The notes under the pieces: model-generated
Seen by the model: only the letters and a program-made list of their open reading frames with translations
Databases searched by the model: none
Told to the model about the DNA's origin: nothing
In this document: positions 15,918 to 24,202 of the stretch, piece after piece
How the letters are laid out: each line of letters opens with the position of its first letter
Position numbering within the stretch: the first letter of the stretch is position 1
Program-made: the position numbers and the translations under genes
Origin: JBKEDF01 sp047975325
GTDB lineage: Bacteria; Pseudomonadota; Alphaproteobacteria; Rhodobacterales; Rhodobacteraceae
Assembly (NCBI GenBank): GCA_047975325.1
Contig: JBKEDF010000041.1
Location: 17,623 to 81,622 of the forward strand
Direction of reading: 5' to 3'
Length of the DNA stretch: 64,000 nucleotides

Positions 15918-16811
15918 ATGACAGTTTCCATGACCGGTTTCGCCACCCGTCGTGGCCAGGTCGAAGGATGGTCCTGGCTTTGGGAGATCCGTTCGGTAAA
16001 TGGCAAGGGGCTGGATCTGCGGTTGCGGCTGCCTGACTGGATTGAGGGGCTTGAGCCCGCGATCCGTAGCGAAATGACACGAATTCTTGGGCGTGGAAAT
16101 GTGACGCTGGCGCTGAAACTGACGCGCGAGACGGGGCAGGAGGGGGCGATCCGGGTGAATATTCCGGCGCTCAGGGGGGTCTTGACGGCCCTGGCCCGGA
16201 TCGAACGGGAGGCGCAAGAGGCCGGGGTTACGTTGCGCCCGGCAAGCCAGGCGGAACTGCTGGCGTTGCGGGGCGTTCAGGAAAGCGGAACAAGTGAGGA
16301 AGACAGCACCGATCTGCGGGCTGCCCTGCTGGCGGATCTTCCGTTTCTGCTGACAGATTTCTGCGCGACCCGTGCGGCGGAAGGCGCGGCGTTGAACAAG
16401 GTCATCACGGGCCAGCTTGATGAGGCCGCAATGCTGCTTTCCAATGCTGCCGCTGCTGCCGAGGCCCGTCGCGATACCATTGCCAAGGCCCTGCGCGACA
16501 ACATCGCCAGGGTGCTGGAACAGACCGACGCCACGGATGAGGCAAGGCTGGCGCAGGAACTTGCCCTGATTGCGGTGAAAACCGATGTGACAGAGGAAAT
16601 TGACCGGCTGGGCGCCCATATAGAAGCCGCACGCAAGCTGCTGGCCGCCAAGGGGCCGGTCGGTCGGAAATTCGATTTCCTGATGCAGGAATTCATGCGT
16701 GAAACCAACACGATCTGTTCGAAGGCGCAATCGCTGGAACTGACCCGCACCGGACTTGACCTCAAGACGGTGATCGATCAGATGCGTGAACAGGTTCAGA
16801 ATGTGGAATGA
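15918..16811 (+). CDS. yicC: YicC family endoribonuclease
   Basis: This 297-residue protein belongs to the YicC/YloC family, whose members act as endoribonucleases in RNA turnover. The start MTVSMTGFATRRG is the family signature, WEIRSVNGKGLDLRLRLP follows, and the C-terminal domain ends with KFDFLMQEFMRETNTICSKA. I start at 15918, where GGGGAGG lies about nine bases upstream. A frame opening at 15597 is only an unrelated upstream extension. It overlaps gmk by 4 bases, the usual yicC-gmk arrangement. Confidence 0.93.
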   Translation: MTVSMTGFATRRGQVEGWSWLWEIRSVNGKGLDLRLRLPDWIEGLEPAIRSEMTRILGRGNVTLALKLTRETGQEGAIRVNIPALRGVLTALARIEREAQEAGVTLRPASQAELLALRGVQESGTSEEDSTDLRAALLADLPFLLTDFCATRAAEGAALNKVITGQLDEAAMLLSNAAAAAEARRDTIAKALRDNIARVLEQTDATDEARLAQELALIAVKTDVTEEIDRLGAHIEAARKLLAAKGPVGRKFDFLMQEFMRETNTICSKAQSLELTRTGLDLKTVIDQMREQVQNVE

Positions 16812-17452
16812 TGATGGGCAATCGGCGCGGGCTTCTTCTTATTCTCTCTTCGCCGTCCGGTGCCGGAAAATCAACGCTTGCGCGGCGGCTGATGGGTTGG
16901 GATCCGACAATCCGCTTTTCGGTTTCCGCGACGACTCGTGCCCCCCGACCCGGTGAAACAGACGGGCGGGAATATTATTTCAAGTCCCGGACGGAATTTC
17001 AGCAGATGGTAGCGGATGCCCAGATGCTCGAACATGCCGAGGTGTTTGGAAACTTCTATGGATCACCGCGTGGTCCGGTCGAAGCGGCGATGGCCGAAGG
17101 GCGCGATACGCTTTTCGATATTGATTGGCAAGGCGGACAGCAGATCAAGAATTCCGCGCTCGGCCGTGATGTCGTATCGATCTTCGTGCTGCCACCTTCC
17201 ATTGCTGAACTTGAACGCCGTCTGCGGGGGCGGGCGCAAGACAGCGATGCGATCATCGAAGGCCGCATGTCCAAGAGCCGCGATGAAATCAGCCATTGGG
17301 CCGAATATGACTATGTGCTGGTCAATGATGATCTTGACATTGCCTTTGACAAGCTGGTCACCATCCTGAAGGCGGAACGCCTGCGCCGCGACCGCCGACC
17401 CGATCTGACAAGACTGGTGCGCGATCTCAATGCGGAGTTTGAAAGCCGATGA
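16808..17452 (+). CDS. gmk: Guanylate kinase
   Basis: This 214-residue cytosolic enzyme phosphorylates GMP to GDP. The P-loop SSPSGAGKST is near residue 15, followed by SVSATTRAPRPGETDGREYY, which contacts GMP, and a lid region around 135-150. The length is normal. Three ATG codons occur in a row at 16808, 16811 and 16814, so the exact start is ambiguous by two residues. It is coupled to yicC upstream and to the carbonic-anhydrase-like gene downstream by 4-base overlaps. Confidence 0.96.
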   Translation: MMMGNRRGLLLILSSPSGAGKSTLARRLMGWDPTIRFSVSATTRAPRPGETDGREYYFKSRTEFQQMVADAQMLEHAEVFGNFYGSPRGPVEAAMAEGRDTLFDIDWQGGQQIKNSALGRDVVSIFVLPPSIAELERRLRGRAQDSDAIIEGRMSKSRDEISHWAEYDYVLVNDDLDIAFDKLVTILKAERLRRDRRPDLTRLVRDLNAEFESR

Positions 17453-17967
17453 TTTACACGCTCGATGGAATTGCCCCCAGGGTTCACGCCGATAGCTGGG
17501 TGGCCCCGGATGCCAATGTGATCGGAAAGATCGTGCTGGAGGAAGGCGTTGGTATCTGGTTTGGTGCGACGCTGCGTGGAGATAATGAGGAAATCCATGT
17601 TGGGGCAGGCACGAATATCCAGGAAAATTCGGTGCTGCATACGGATATGGGCTATCCGCTGACAATCGGTGCCAATTGCACCATTGGGCATAAGGCGATG
17701 CTGCATGGCTGTACCATTGGCGAGGGTACGCTGGTTGGTATGGGGGCGACGGTCCTGAATGGGGCGAAGATCGGCAAGGGATGTCTGATCGGGGCCTGTG
17801 CGCTGATTACCGAAGGTAAGGATATTCCCGATTATTCGCTGGTGATGGGGGCACCGGGCAAGGTTGTTCGGCAACTGGATGAAGAGGCGCGGGAGGGGTT
17901 GTTTGCCTCCGCCCGCAACTATCAGCAAAATATGCGCCGTTTCCGTTCGGGCATGAAGGAGATTTGA
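17449..17967 (+). CDS. Gamma carbonic anhydrase family protein
   Basis: This 172-residue protein is a left-handed beta-helix of the gamma carbonic anhydrase / YrdA / PaaY group and forms trimers with metal at the subunit interfaces. Repeated hexapeptides run through the whole length. The metal histidines are visible in NSVLHTD, IGHKAMLHGC and the preceding turn. Relatives may hydrate CO2, though many have no measured activity. It is translationally coupled to gmk by a 4-base overlap. A GC-rich inverted repeat (GCCCGGG/CCCGGGC, 18003-18033) follows the stop without a T-run. Confidence 0.9.
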   Translation: MIYTLDGIAPRVHADSWVAPDANVIGKIVLEEGVGIWFGATLRGDNEEIHVGAGTNIQENSVLHTDMGYPLTIGANCTIGHKAMLHGCTIGEGTLVGMGATVLNGAKIGKGCLIGACALITEGKDIPDYSLVMGAPGKVVRQLDEEAREGLFASARNYQQNMRRFRSGMKEI

Positions 17968-18079
17968 ACAAAACTTCCTGAAACGGGCTGTGTAATGGCT
18001 TTGCCCGGGCAGGAACCCGATATCATCCCGGGCTCATGCAAGCTTTCCCTTTCCGTGAGGTATCGCTAGGTTCTGGTCC

Positions 18080-19405
18080 ATGTTTCGATGGCTCAAATAT
18101 TTCATGCCGCGGGGGCTTTATGGCCGGGCGGCGCTGATTCTGATCGTGCCGGTGGTGGCGATCCAGCTTGTCGTATCGCTCGATTTCATCCAGCGGCACT
18201 TCGAAAGGGTCACGCAGCGCATGACCGAAGGGGTCATTTCGGAAATCGGGCTTTTGCGGCAGGTGATTGCGGAGGCGCCAGACCTGGAAGGGGCGCGGAT
18301 GGAGGCAGCGAAGGCTGCAGGGGCCTTGCGGATCGAACTGGTCCTGCCAGCCGAGCCTGCAAGTGCTGCAACAGGGGATGATCGCGGTTTCTTTGACCTT
18401 TCCGGGCGCGAGGTGATTTCAACCCTGCGGGCGGGGTTGGAGGATGTCCAGGCGATTGAGCTTCTGACGGATCCGCGCCGGGTGCGCCTGTGGCTTGGGA
18501 CGACACAGGGCCTGGCCATGCTGACGCTGGACCGGAACCGGGTTTCGGCCTCCAATCCGCATCAGCTTCTGGTGCTGATGATCCTGACATCGGTCCTGAT
18601 GACGCTGATTGCCTATCTTTTCCTGCGCAACCAGTTGCGCCCGATTGAACGGCTTGCGGCGGCGGCTTCGGCTTTTGGGCGGGGGGAGGTGATCCCCTAT
18701 CGGCCGCGCGGTGCAACGGAGGTCCGCGCGGCGGGGGCGGCGTTTCTGGATATGCGTGGCCGGATCGAGCGGCAGATTGAACAGCGAACCATGATGCTTT
18801 CGGGCATAAGCCATGATCTGCGCACGCCGCTGACCCGGATGAAACTGAGCCTGTCGATGTTACCCCCAGATGAGGATACCGAGGCCCTGAATTCGGATGT
18901 TGATCAGATGCAGCGGCTGGTGGATGAATTTCTGGCCTTTGCACGCGGTGATGCGACGGAGGAGATGGAGGAAACCGATCCGCGCATGCTGCTGGAAACC
19001 GCGCTTGGCCGGGCGGATCGGGCAGGGCAGGATCTGCGGCTTTACCGATATGAGGGGGAAGGTGTGATCCGGATGCGTGCAATGGCGGTGGCGCGCGCGC
19101 TCGATAACCTGATCGGCAATGCGCTGCGCTATGGCAATCGGGCCGAGATTTCCTGCATCCTTGGACCGAAATCCTTGCGGCTGCTGGTGGAGGATGACGG
19201 CCCCGGTATCCCCGAAAATCAGTGGGAAGAGGCCTTGACCCCCTTTTCCCGGCTCGACAAGGCGCGTGACCCGAACCGGGGTGGTGGCGTCGGGCTGGGA
19301 CTGGCCATTGCCTCGGATGTTGCGCGCAGCCATGGCGGGACACTTCGTCTGGGACGGAGCGAACGGCTGGCCGGGCTCAAGGCGGACCTGGTGATTCCGC
19401 GCTGA
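18080..19405 (+). CDS. Sensor histidine kinase, EnvZ-like
   Basis: This 441-residue inner-membrane sensor has a first membrane segment at about residues 15-35, a periplasmic sensor to about 160, a second segment at 163-183, and a HAMP linker. The phospho-acceptor is His245 in SGISHDLRTPLTRMKLSL, an EnvZ-type H-box. The ATP-binding domain shows NALRYGN (N-box), DDGPGIP (G1) and GGGVGLGLAIA (G2). There is no response-regulator gene next to it or anywhere in the window, so it is an orphan here. The start has only a weak ribosome-binding site, so the N-terminus could be a few residues different. Confidence 0.9.
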   Translation: MFRWLKYFMPRGLYGRAALILIVPVVAIQLVVSLDFIQRHFERVTQRMTEGVISEIGLLRQVIAEAPDLEGARMEAAKAAGALRIELVLPAEPASAATGDDRGFFDLSGREVISTLRAGLEDVQAIELLTDPRRVRLWLGTTQGLAMLTLDRNRVSASNPHQLLVLMILTSVLMTLIAYLFLRNQLRPIERLAAAASAFGRGEVIPYRPRGATEVRAAGAAFLDMRGRIERQIEQRTMMLSGISHDLRTPLTRMKLSLSMLPPDEDTEALNSDVDQMQRLVDEFLAFARGDATEEMEETDPRMLLETALGRADRAGQDLRLYRYEGEGVIRMRAMAVARALDNLIGNALRYGNRAEISCILGPKSLRLLVEDDGPGIPENQWEEALTPFSRLDKARDPNRGGGVGLGLAIASDVARSHGGTLRLGRSERLAGLKADLVIPR

Positions 19406-19435
19406 TCGGTGACAAAAGGGGGGCTGCGTTTCATT

Positions 19436-19478
19436 GCATGACCCCACCCGCCACAGCGGAAAGGGGTCATGCGTTTTC
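19436..19478. terminator. Bidirectional terminator between the histidine kinase gene and metY
   Basis: GCATGACCCC and GGGGTCATGC form a perfect 10-bp stem. A smaller CCGC/GCGG hairpin lies in the loop, and GTTTTC follows on the forward strand. The element lies in the 85-base gap between two convergent genes and could stop transcription from either side, more clearly on the forward strand where the T-run is. Confidence 0.65.
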
Positions 19479-19490
19479 AGGAAGGCCGGT

Positions 19491-20783
19491 TCAGGCCGTC
19501 GCCTTCGCCAGTGCCTGATCCAGATCTGCGATGAGATCCGCAGGATCCTCTATGCCAATGGAAAGCCGGACGATATTGGGTCCGGCCCCGGCGGCTATCT
19601 GGCGATCCTCGGGCAATTGACGGTGCGTGGTCGATGCGGGATGAATGACAAGGCTGCGCGTATCGCCAAGATTGGCAACGTGGGAAAAGAGGTTGAGGTT
19701 TTCCACCAGCTTGACGCAAGCCGCATATCCGCCCTTGACCGCTATGGTGAAAAGCGCCCCGGCGCCTTTCGGACAGACCGATGCAATACGGTCATGATAG
19801 GGGGAGCTTTCCAGCCCGGCATAGGTGACTTCTTCCACGCGGGGATCGGCCTCCAGCCATTTTGCCAGTTTCTGCGCGTTTGCCACATGGCGTTCCATTC
19901 GCAGGGACAGCGTTTCAATTCCCATCAGCGTGTAATGCGCCCCTTGTGGGTTCATCGTCATCCCCAGATCGCGCAGCCCGATCGCGATGGAATGGAATGT
20001 AAAGGCCATTGGCCCCAGAACCTCATGGAATTTCAGCCCGTGATAGGCGGGTTCCGGCGCTGAAAGGGAAGGAAACTTATCCGTTGCGGACCAGTCGAAC
20101 TTTCCCGAATCCACAACCGCGCCGCCCGTAACCGTACCATTGCCGGTCAGATATTTCGTGGCCGAATGCACGACCAGCGTTGCGCCAAGGTCGATTGGCC
20201 GACACAGATAAGGTGTAGCCGTGGTATTATCGACGATCAGTGGCAGGCCATGCTTGTCGGCAATGCCCGCAACAGCCGGGATATCGGTGATATAACCGCC
20301 CGGATTGGCAATGCTTTCGCAGAAGATCGCACGGGTATTGTCGTCAACAGCCGCTTCCAGCGCGGCCAGATCGTCGAAATCGACAAATTTTGCCGACCAG
20401 CCGAATTTGCGGATCGTATTGGCGAATTGTTGCATCGTGCCGCCATATAGCCGGGTTGAAGCCACCAGGTTGCAGCCTGGTCCCATCAGCGGAAACAGCG
20501 CCATGATCTGTGCCGCATGGCCCGAGGAACAGCAAACCGCCCCCGCGCCCCCTTCGAGTGCCGCTATACGTTCCCCCAATGCCGCCACTGTCGGATTGGT
20601 CAGGCGGGAATACATATAGCCCACCTCCTGCAGATTGAACAAAGCTGCCGCGTGATCGGCATCGCGAAAGACATAGGCCGTGGTCTGATAGATCGGGGTC
20701 TGCCGCGCACCCGTGGCCGGGTCGGGCCGGGCGCCGGCATGGATCTGCAATGTGTCGAAACCGTAGCTGGGCGCATCTGACAT
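19491..20783 (-). CDS. metY: O-acetylhomoserine aminocarboxypropyltransferase (sulfhydrylase)
   Basis: This 430-residue PLP enzyme makes homocysteine from O-acetylhomoserine and sulfide in methionine synthesis. The N-terminus reads GFDTLQIHAGARPDPATGA, as in MetY proteins. Other landmarks are YMYSRLTNPT, SSGHAAQ and VVHSATKYLTGNGTVTGG, where the lysine binds PLP. The length is right for MetY and longer than MetB or MetC (about 390). I start at 20783, where TGGAGG lies upstream; the frame continues to 20993 but with unrelated residues. It stands alone between convergent and divergent neighbours. Confidence 0.94.
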   Translation of the reverse strand: MSDAPSYGFDTLQIHAGARPDPATGARQTPIYQTTAYVFRDADHAAALFNLQEVGYMYSRLTNPTVAALGERIAALEGGAGAVCCSSGHAAQIMALFPLMGPGCNLVASTRLYGGTMQQFANTIRKFGWSAKFVDFDDLAALEAAVDDNTRAIFCESIANPGGYITDIPAVAGIADKHGLPLIVDNTTATPYLCRPIDLGATLVVHSATKYLTGNGTVTGGAVVDSGKFDWSATDKFPSLSAPEPAYHGLKFHEVLGPMAFTFHSIAIGLRDLGMTMNPQGAHYTLMGIETLSLRMERHVANAQKLAKWLEADPRVEEVTYAGLESSPYHDRIASVCPKGAGALFTIAVKGGYAACVKLVENLNLFSHVANLGDTRSLVIHPASTTHRQLPEDRQIAAGAGPNIVRLSIGIEDPADLIADLDQALAKATA

Positions 20784-20961
20784 GGGATTTCCTCCAATAT
20801 GGTCCGGATTCTTTGCAGGGACGTTAGGGCAAAGCACAGCCCGGCACAACGGCGCGCATTGTCCCTGCGTCATTGGCGGATTCCGGCGCATATCCCTGTG
20901 CCCGGTTTGTGTGGCGGCGTGGTTGCGGGTAGGACAGGTGCCGCCAAACCGGAGCCGGATC

Positions 20962-21441
20962 ATGCCGAAATTTCTGCGCCATCTTGCCCTCATCGGAATC
21001 CTGGGGTTGCTTTCCGCCTGTGCGGCGGGTGGTGATCAGGAACAGTTGAGCTTTGCGGCCAAGCCGAAAATCCCGCTTCATGTCAATGAGACGCCAGAGC
21101 TGCGCAAGCTCATCAACAAATATGCCGATGGTTACGGGGTGCCGCGCCCATTGGTGCACAGGGTGATCATCCGTGAAAGCCATCACCGCCCCTGGGCGCG
21201 CAATGGCCCCTATTACGGGCTGATGCAGATCCTGCCTGCCACCGCGCGCGGCATGGGGTATGAAGGGCCCGCAGAGGGGCTTCTGGATGCCGAAACCAAC
21301 CTCAAATATGCGGTAAAATATCTGCGCGGCGCCTGGCTCGTGTCGGACGGGAACCATGACGATGCCGTGAAATGGTATGCGCGTGGCTATTATTATGAGG
21401 CCAAACGGCAAGGCATGCTGGAAGAAACGGGATTGCGGTAA
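20962..21441 (+). CDS. Lytic transglycosylase, predicted lipoprotein
   Basis: This 159-residue protein is a small SLT-domain lytic transglycosylase that would cleave peptidoglycan. A signal peptide ends in a lipobox (LLSACAAGG), so cysteine about residue 20 is expected to be lipidated. The catalytic glutamate is in RVIIRESHHRPWARNGPYYG, followed by the typical GLMQILPATARGMGY and, later, NLKYAVKYLRG. I start at 20962 because the lipoprotein signal begins there; the frame is open upstream to 20782 without sense. The protein is short, containing little besides the catalytic domain. Confidence 0.9.
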   Translation: MPKFLRHLALIGILGLLSACAAGGDQEQLSFAAKPKIPLHVNETPELRKLINKYADGYGVPRPLVHRVIIRESHHRPWARNGPYYGLMQILPATARGMGYEGPAEGLLDAETNLKYAVKYLRGAWLVSDGNHDDAVKWYARGYYYEAKRQGMLEETGLR

Positions 21442-21444
21442 GAT

Positions 21445-21463
21445 CCGGGCATCGCCTGCCCGG
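21445..21463. terminator. Short GC hairpin between convergent genes
   Basis: CCGGGCA and TGCCCGG pair perfectly around the 5-base loop TCGCC in the 38-base gap between the lytic transglycosylase gene and the convergent Ubi hydroxylase gene. No T-run follows on either strand. Its placement suggests a transcript-end role. Confidence 0.4.
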
Positions 21464-21479
21464 CACCTTGCAGGGCGTG

Positions 21480-22676
21480 TTACCGCAATCCGAGGCCCGT
21501 TTTCATCAACCTGTGGCGGATCGGTGCAATATCATGCAGCGCCCGCAGCGCCCCCATCCGCAGATCGCGCAGCGGCTGGACCGATAGCATCGATGCGCGG
21601 TTGAGCATGTCGATCCCGGCAACCCGTGCCAGAATGTCGGGATGCCGCTTGCGGTGATAGGCCGACAGCATCGCGGCATCGCCCAGCCCTTCGGGGCGGT
21701 TACGGGCCAGATCAAGCAGGCAGGCAAGATCGGCAAGGCTCATATTCAACCCCTGTGCCCCGATCGGGGGCACGACATGCGCGGCCTCCGCCATCAGCGC
21801 GGCACGCTGGCCTGCCATGCGTTCCGCCCGCTGGCTGATGATCGGCCAGATGCCAAGCCGGGTTTCGAGCCGCAGCGGCCCCAGCACGTTTGCGGAACGT
21901 TCGGCCATCGCCGCTTCGAATTCGGCCCCGGGCAGGGCTACAAGCCGCGTGATCTTTTCGCCCCGATCCATCCAGACCACGGCAGAGGCCGGACGTCCTT
22001 CATGATCGGGGAGGGGGACGAGAGTGAAGGGCCCTCCACTGCGATGCACTTCGATTGAGCAGTTGTCATGGGGGAGTGGATGACTGACGGCGAAAGCCAG
22101 GGCCTTTTGCCCATAGCGCCAGGTTCGAACGCCAATCCCCAGTGCCTGGCGCATCGGTGACTGACGGCCATCCGCCGCGATCAAAAGCCGGGCCGAAATC
22201 CGGCTGCCATCCGATAAGGTGACAAGCGCCTCACCATCCCGGGTGACAAGCCCCGTTGTTGCGATTCCGGGGCGGAAATCGGCATCCTCCAGCCGATCCA
22301 GATGCGCCACCATTTCCCGACGCAGGAGCCAGTTTGGCAAATTTTGCCCAAAGGGTGCATCCGATATTTCCTCCGCCCGAAAATCGCGACCCAACCGGAC
22401 CTGTGGTTCCGGGCCGCCCGCATCCATGATGCGCATGGTCTGAAGCGGCGTGGCGAAAGGGGCAAGGCGTGGCCAGATCCCCACTTGCTGCAACAATGCC
22501 ACGGAAGGTTGCAAGAAGGCGGTGGAACGCAAATCTGCCCCCTCCGCCGCAGCCTCGGTAACCGGGGGGGCCGGATCGACGCAGATTACCCGGAACCCTG
22601 CCGCCGCAAATCCGGCTGCGGCCATCAGCCCGGCCACACCACCACCGGAAATCAGGATATCGGTTTCGTCAGTCAT
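21480..22676 (-). CDS. UbiH/UbiF/COQ6 family FAD-dependent hydroxylase
   Basis: This 398-residue FAD monooxygenase probably hydroxylates the ring during ubiquinone synthesis. The FAD dinucleotide-binding motif ILISGGGVAGLMAAAGFAAAG is at residues 7-27. The second FAD motif LLIAADGRQSPMR lies at about 160-172. The ribityl-binding segment reads EAAHVVPPIGAQGLNMSL near 295. GGAGGGG precedes the ATG at 22676 by six bases; an ATG at 22691 is also in frame but lies before this site. The ring position modified cannot be told from sequence, so I give no symbol. Confidence 0.9.
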   Translation of the reverse strand: MTDETDILISGGGVAGLMAAAGFAAAGFRVICVDPAPPVTEAAAEGADLRSTAFLQPSVALLQQVGIWPRLAPFATPLQTMRIMDAGGPEPQVRLGRDFRAEEISDAPFGQNLPNWLLRREMVAHLDRLEDADFRPGIATTGLVTRDGEALVTLSDGSRISARLLIAADGRQSPMRQALGIGVRTWRYGQKALAFAVSHPLPHDNCSIEVHRSGGPFTLVPLPDHEGRPASAVVWMDRGEKITRLVALPGAEFEAAMAERSANVLGPLRLETRLGIWPIISQRAERMAGQRAALMAEAAHVVPPIGAQGLNMSLADLACLLDLARNRPEGLGDAAMLSAYHRKRHPDILARVAGIDMLNRASMLSVQPLRDLRMGALRALHDIAPIRHRLMKTGLGLR

Positions 22677-22793
22677 GGCGTTCCCCTCCAAGCCTGCCTG
22701 GGTTTTTGGGGGCGGAAAATCAAGGCGGCAAAAAAATCGCCATATCCGGCAGGATTGCCGATGGCGGCCCTGACCGGGCCGCCGGGCATATGT

Positions 22794-24089
22794 TCAGCGG
22801 GAAGCGACGGGAAGGTAGTCCCGTTTTTTCGCCCCGATATAAAGCTGTCGCGGGCGTCCGATCTTCTGATTCTTGTCGCCAAGCATTTCCTTCCATTGGG
22901 AAATCCAGCCTACCGTGCGGCTCAGCGCGAAGATCGGGGTGAACATCGCGGTCGGGAATCCCATGGCCTCAAGGATGATGCCGGAATAGAAGTCGACATT
23001 CGGATAGAGCTTTTTCTCGATGAAGTAATCATCTTCAAGCGCGATCTTTTCCAGTGCCTTGGCAACCTTCAGCGTCTCGTTGTCGTGAATGCCCAGCAGT
23101 TCCAGCACCTCATCGGCGCTTTCCTTCATCACTTTCGCGCGGGGGTCGAAATTCTTGTAGACCCGGTGGCCGAAACCCATCAGCCGGAACGGGTCATTCT
23201 TGTCCTTGGCGCGGGCGATGAATTCCGGAATCCGGTCAACGGTGCCGATTTCACGCAACATTTCAAGGCAGGCCTGGTTGGCGCCGCCATGCGCCGGCCC
23301 CCAGAGACAGGCAATGCCCGCAGCGATACAGGCAAAGGGATTGGCCCCGGATGATCCGGCAAGCCGAACGGTTGACGTGGAGGCGTTTTGTTCATGATCC
23401 GCATGCAACATCATGATCCGGTCCATGGCCTTTTCCAGAACCGGGCTGACCGTGTAATCCTCGGCCGGGACCGAGAAGCACATGTTGAGGAAATTGGCCG
23501 AATAGGAAAGTGTGTTCTTCGGATAGACGAAGGGCTGCCCGATGGAATATTTATAGGCCATGGCCGCGATGGTCGGCAGTTTTGCAATCATGCGAACGGC
23601 CGAAACCTCCCGATGCCAGCGGTCATTGATATCCAGACTGTCATGATAAAAGGCGGACATCGCACCCACGACGCCCACCATGGTGGCCATCGGGTGGCTA
23701 TCCCTGCGGAAACCACGGAAGAAATTGTGCATCTGTTCATGCACCATCGTGTGATTGGTCACGCGGTTTTCAAAATCGACCATCTCGGCCTGATTGGGCA
23801 ATTCGCCGTATAGCAGCAGGTAGCAGACTTCGAGGAAATGCGATTTCTCGGCCAGTTGTTCGATCGGATATCCACGATAGAGCAGCTCCCCCTCGTCGCC
23901 ATCGATATAGGTGATGGCACTTTCGCAAGAGGCGGTGGATGTGAAGCCCGGATCGTAGGTGAAAATATCGCCCTGGGCATAGAGCTTGCTGATATCGACG
24001 ACATCCGGGCCGAGCGTCGGTGAATAGACCGGAAGTTCGATTTGCTTGTTTCCGACAGTCAGCGTTGCGCTTCTTTTTTCTTCTGCCAT
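22794..24089 (-). CDS. gltA: Citrate synthase
   Basis: This 431-residue enzyme condenses acetyl-CoA and oxaloacetate in the first step of the TCA cycle. It is the large, hexameric, Gram-negative type. The N-terminal beta-rich extension is followed by SFRRDSHPMA-like sequence, CLWGPAHGGANQACLEML with the catalytic histidine, MGFGHRVYKNFDPRAK, and ILEAMGFPTAMFTPIFALSR, which carries conserved residues near the C-terminus. I start at 24089, where GAGAGGG precedes the ATG; the open frame to 24143 is not protein-like. gltX lies upstream on the same strand, a common order in Rhodobacterales. Confidence 0.97.
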   Translation of the reverse strand: MAEEKRSATLTVGNKQIELPVYSPTLGPDVVDISKLYAQGDIFTYDPGFTSTASCESAITYIDGDEGELLYRGYPIEQLAEKSHFLEVCYLLLYGELPNQAEMVDFENRVTNHTMVHEQMHNFFRGFRRDSHPMATMVGVVGAMSAFYHDSLDINDRWHREVSAVRMIAKLPTIAAMAYKYSIGQPFVYPKNTLSYSANFLNMCFSVPAEDYTVSPVLEKAMDRIMMLHADHEQNASTSTVRLAGSSGANPFACIAAGIACLWGPAHGGANQACLEMLREIGTVDRIPEFIARAKDKNDPFRLMGFGHRVYKNFDPRAKVMKESADEVLELLGIHDNETLKVAKALEKIALEDDYFIEKKLYPNVDFYSGIILEAMGFPTAMFTPIFALSRTVGWISQWKEMLGDKNQKIGRPRQLYIGAKKRDYLPVASR

Positions 24090-24202
24090 TCTGCGATCCC
24101 TCTCCGGTTGTTTATGATGGCGCCATGGCCGGGAAAGCGGCACGCGCGGCGGTTGAGGACAACCCCCATCCCGGGGGATATCCGATTTCGTTTGAGCGGG
24201 GC

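Noticed and set aside
18003..18033. GCCCGGG/CCCGGGC inverted repeat after the gamma carbonic anhydrase gene as a terminator
   Set aside because: The stem is only 7 bp with a 17-base loop and no T-run; in this GC-rich DNA such repeats arise by chance.
18234..19343. 369-codon open frame antisense to the histidine kinase
   Set aside because: Its product is proline/arginine/histidine-rich low-complexity sequence, typical of a shadow frame. The kinase motifs are on the other strand.
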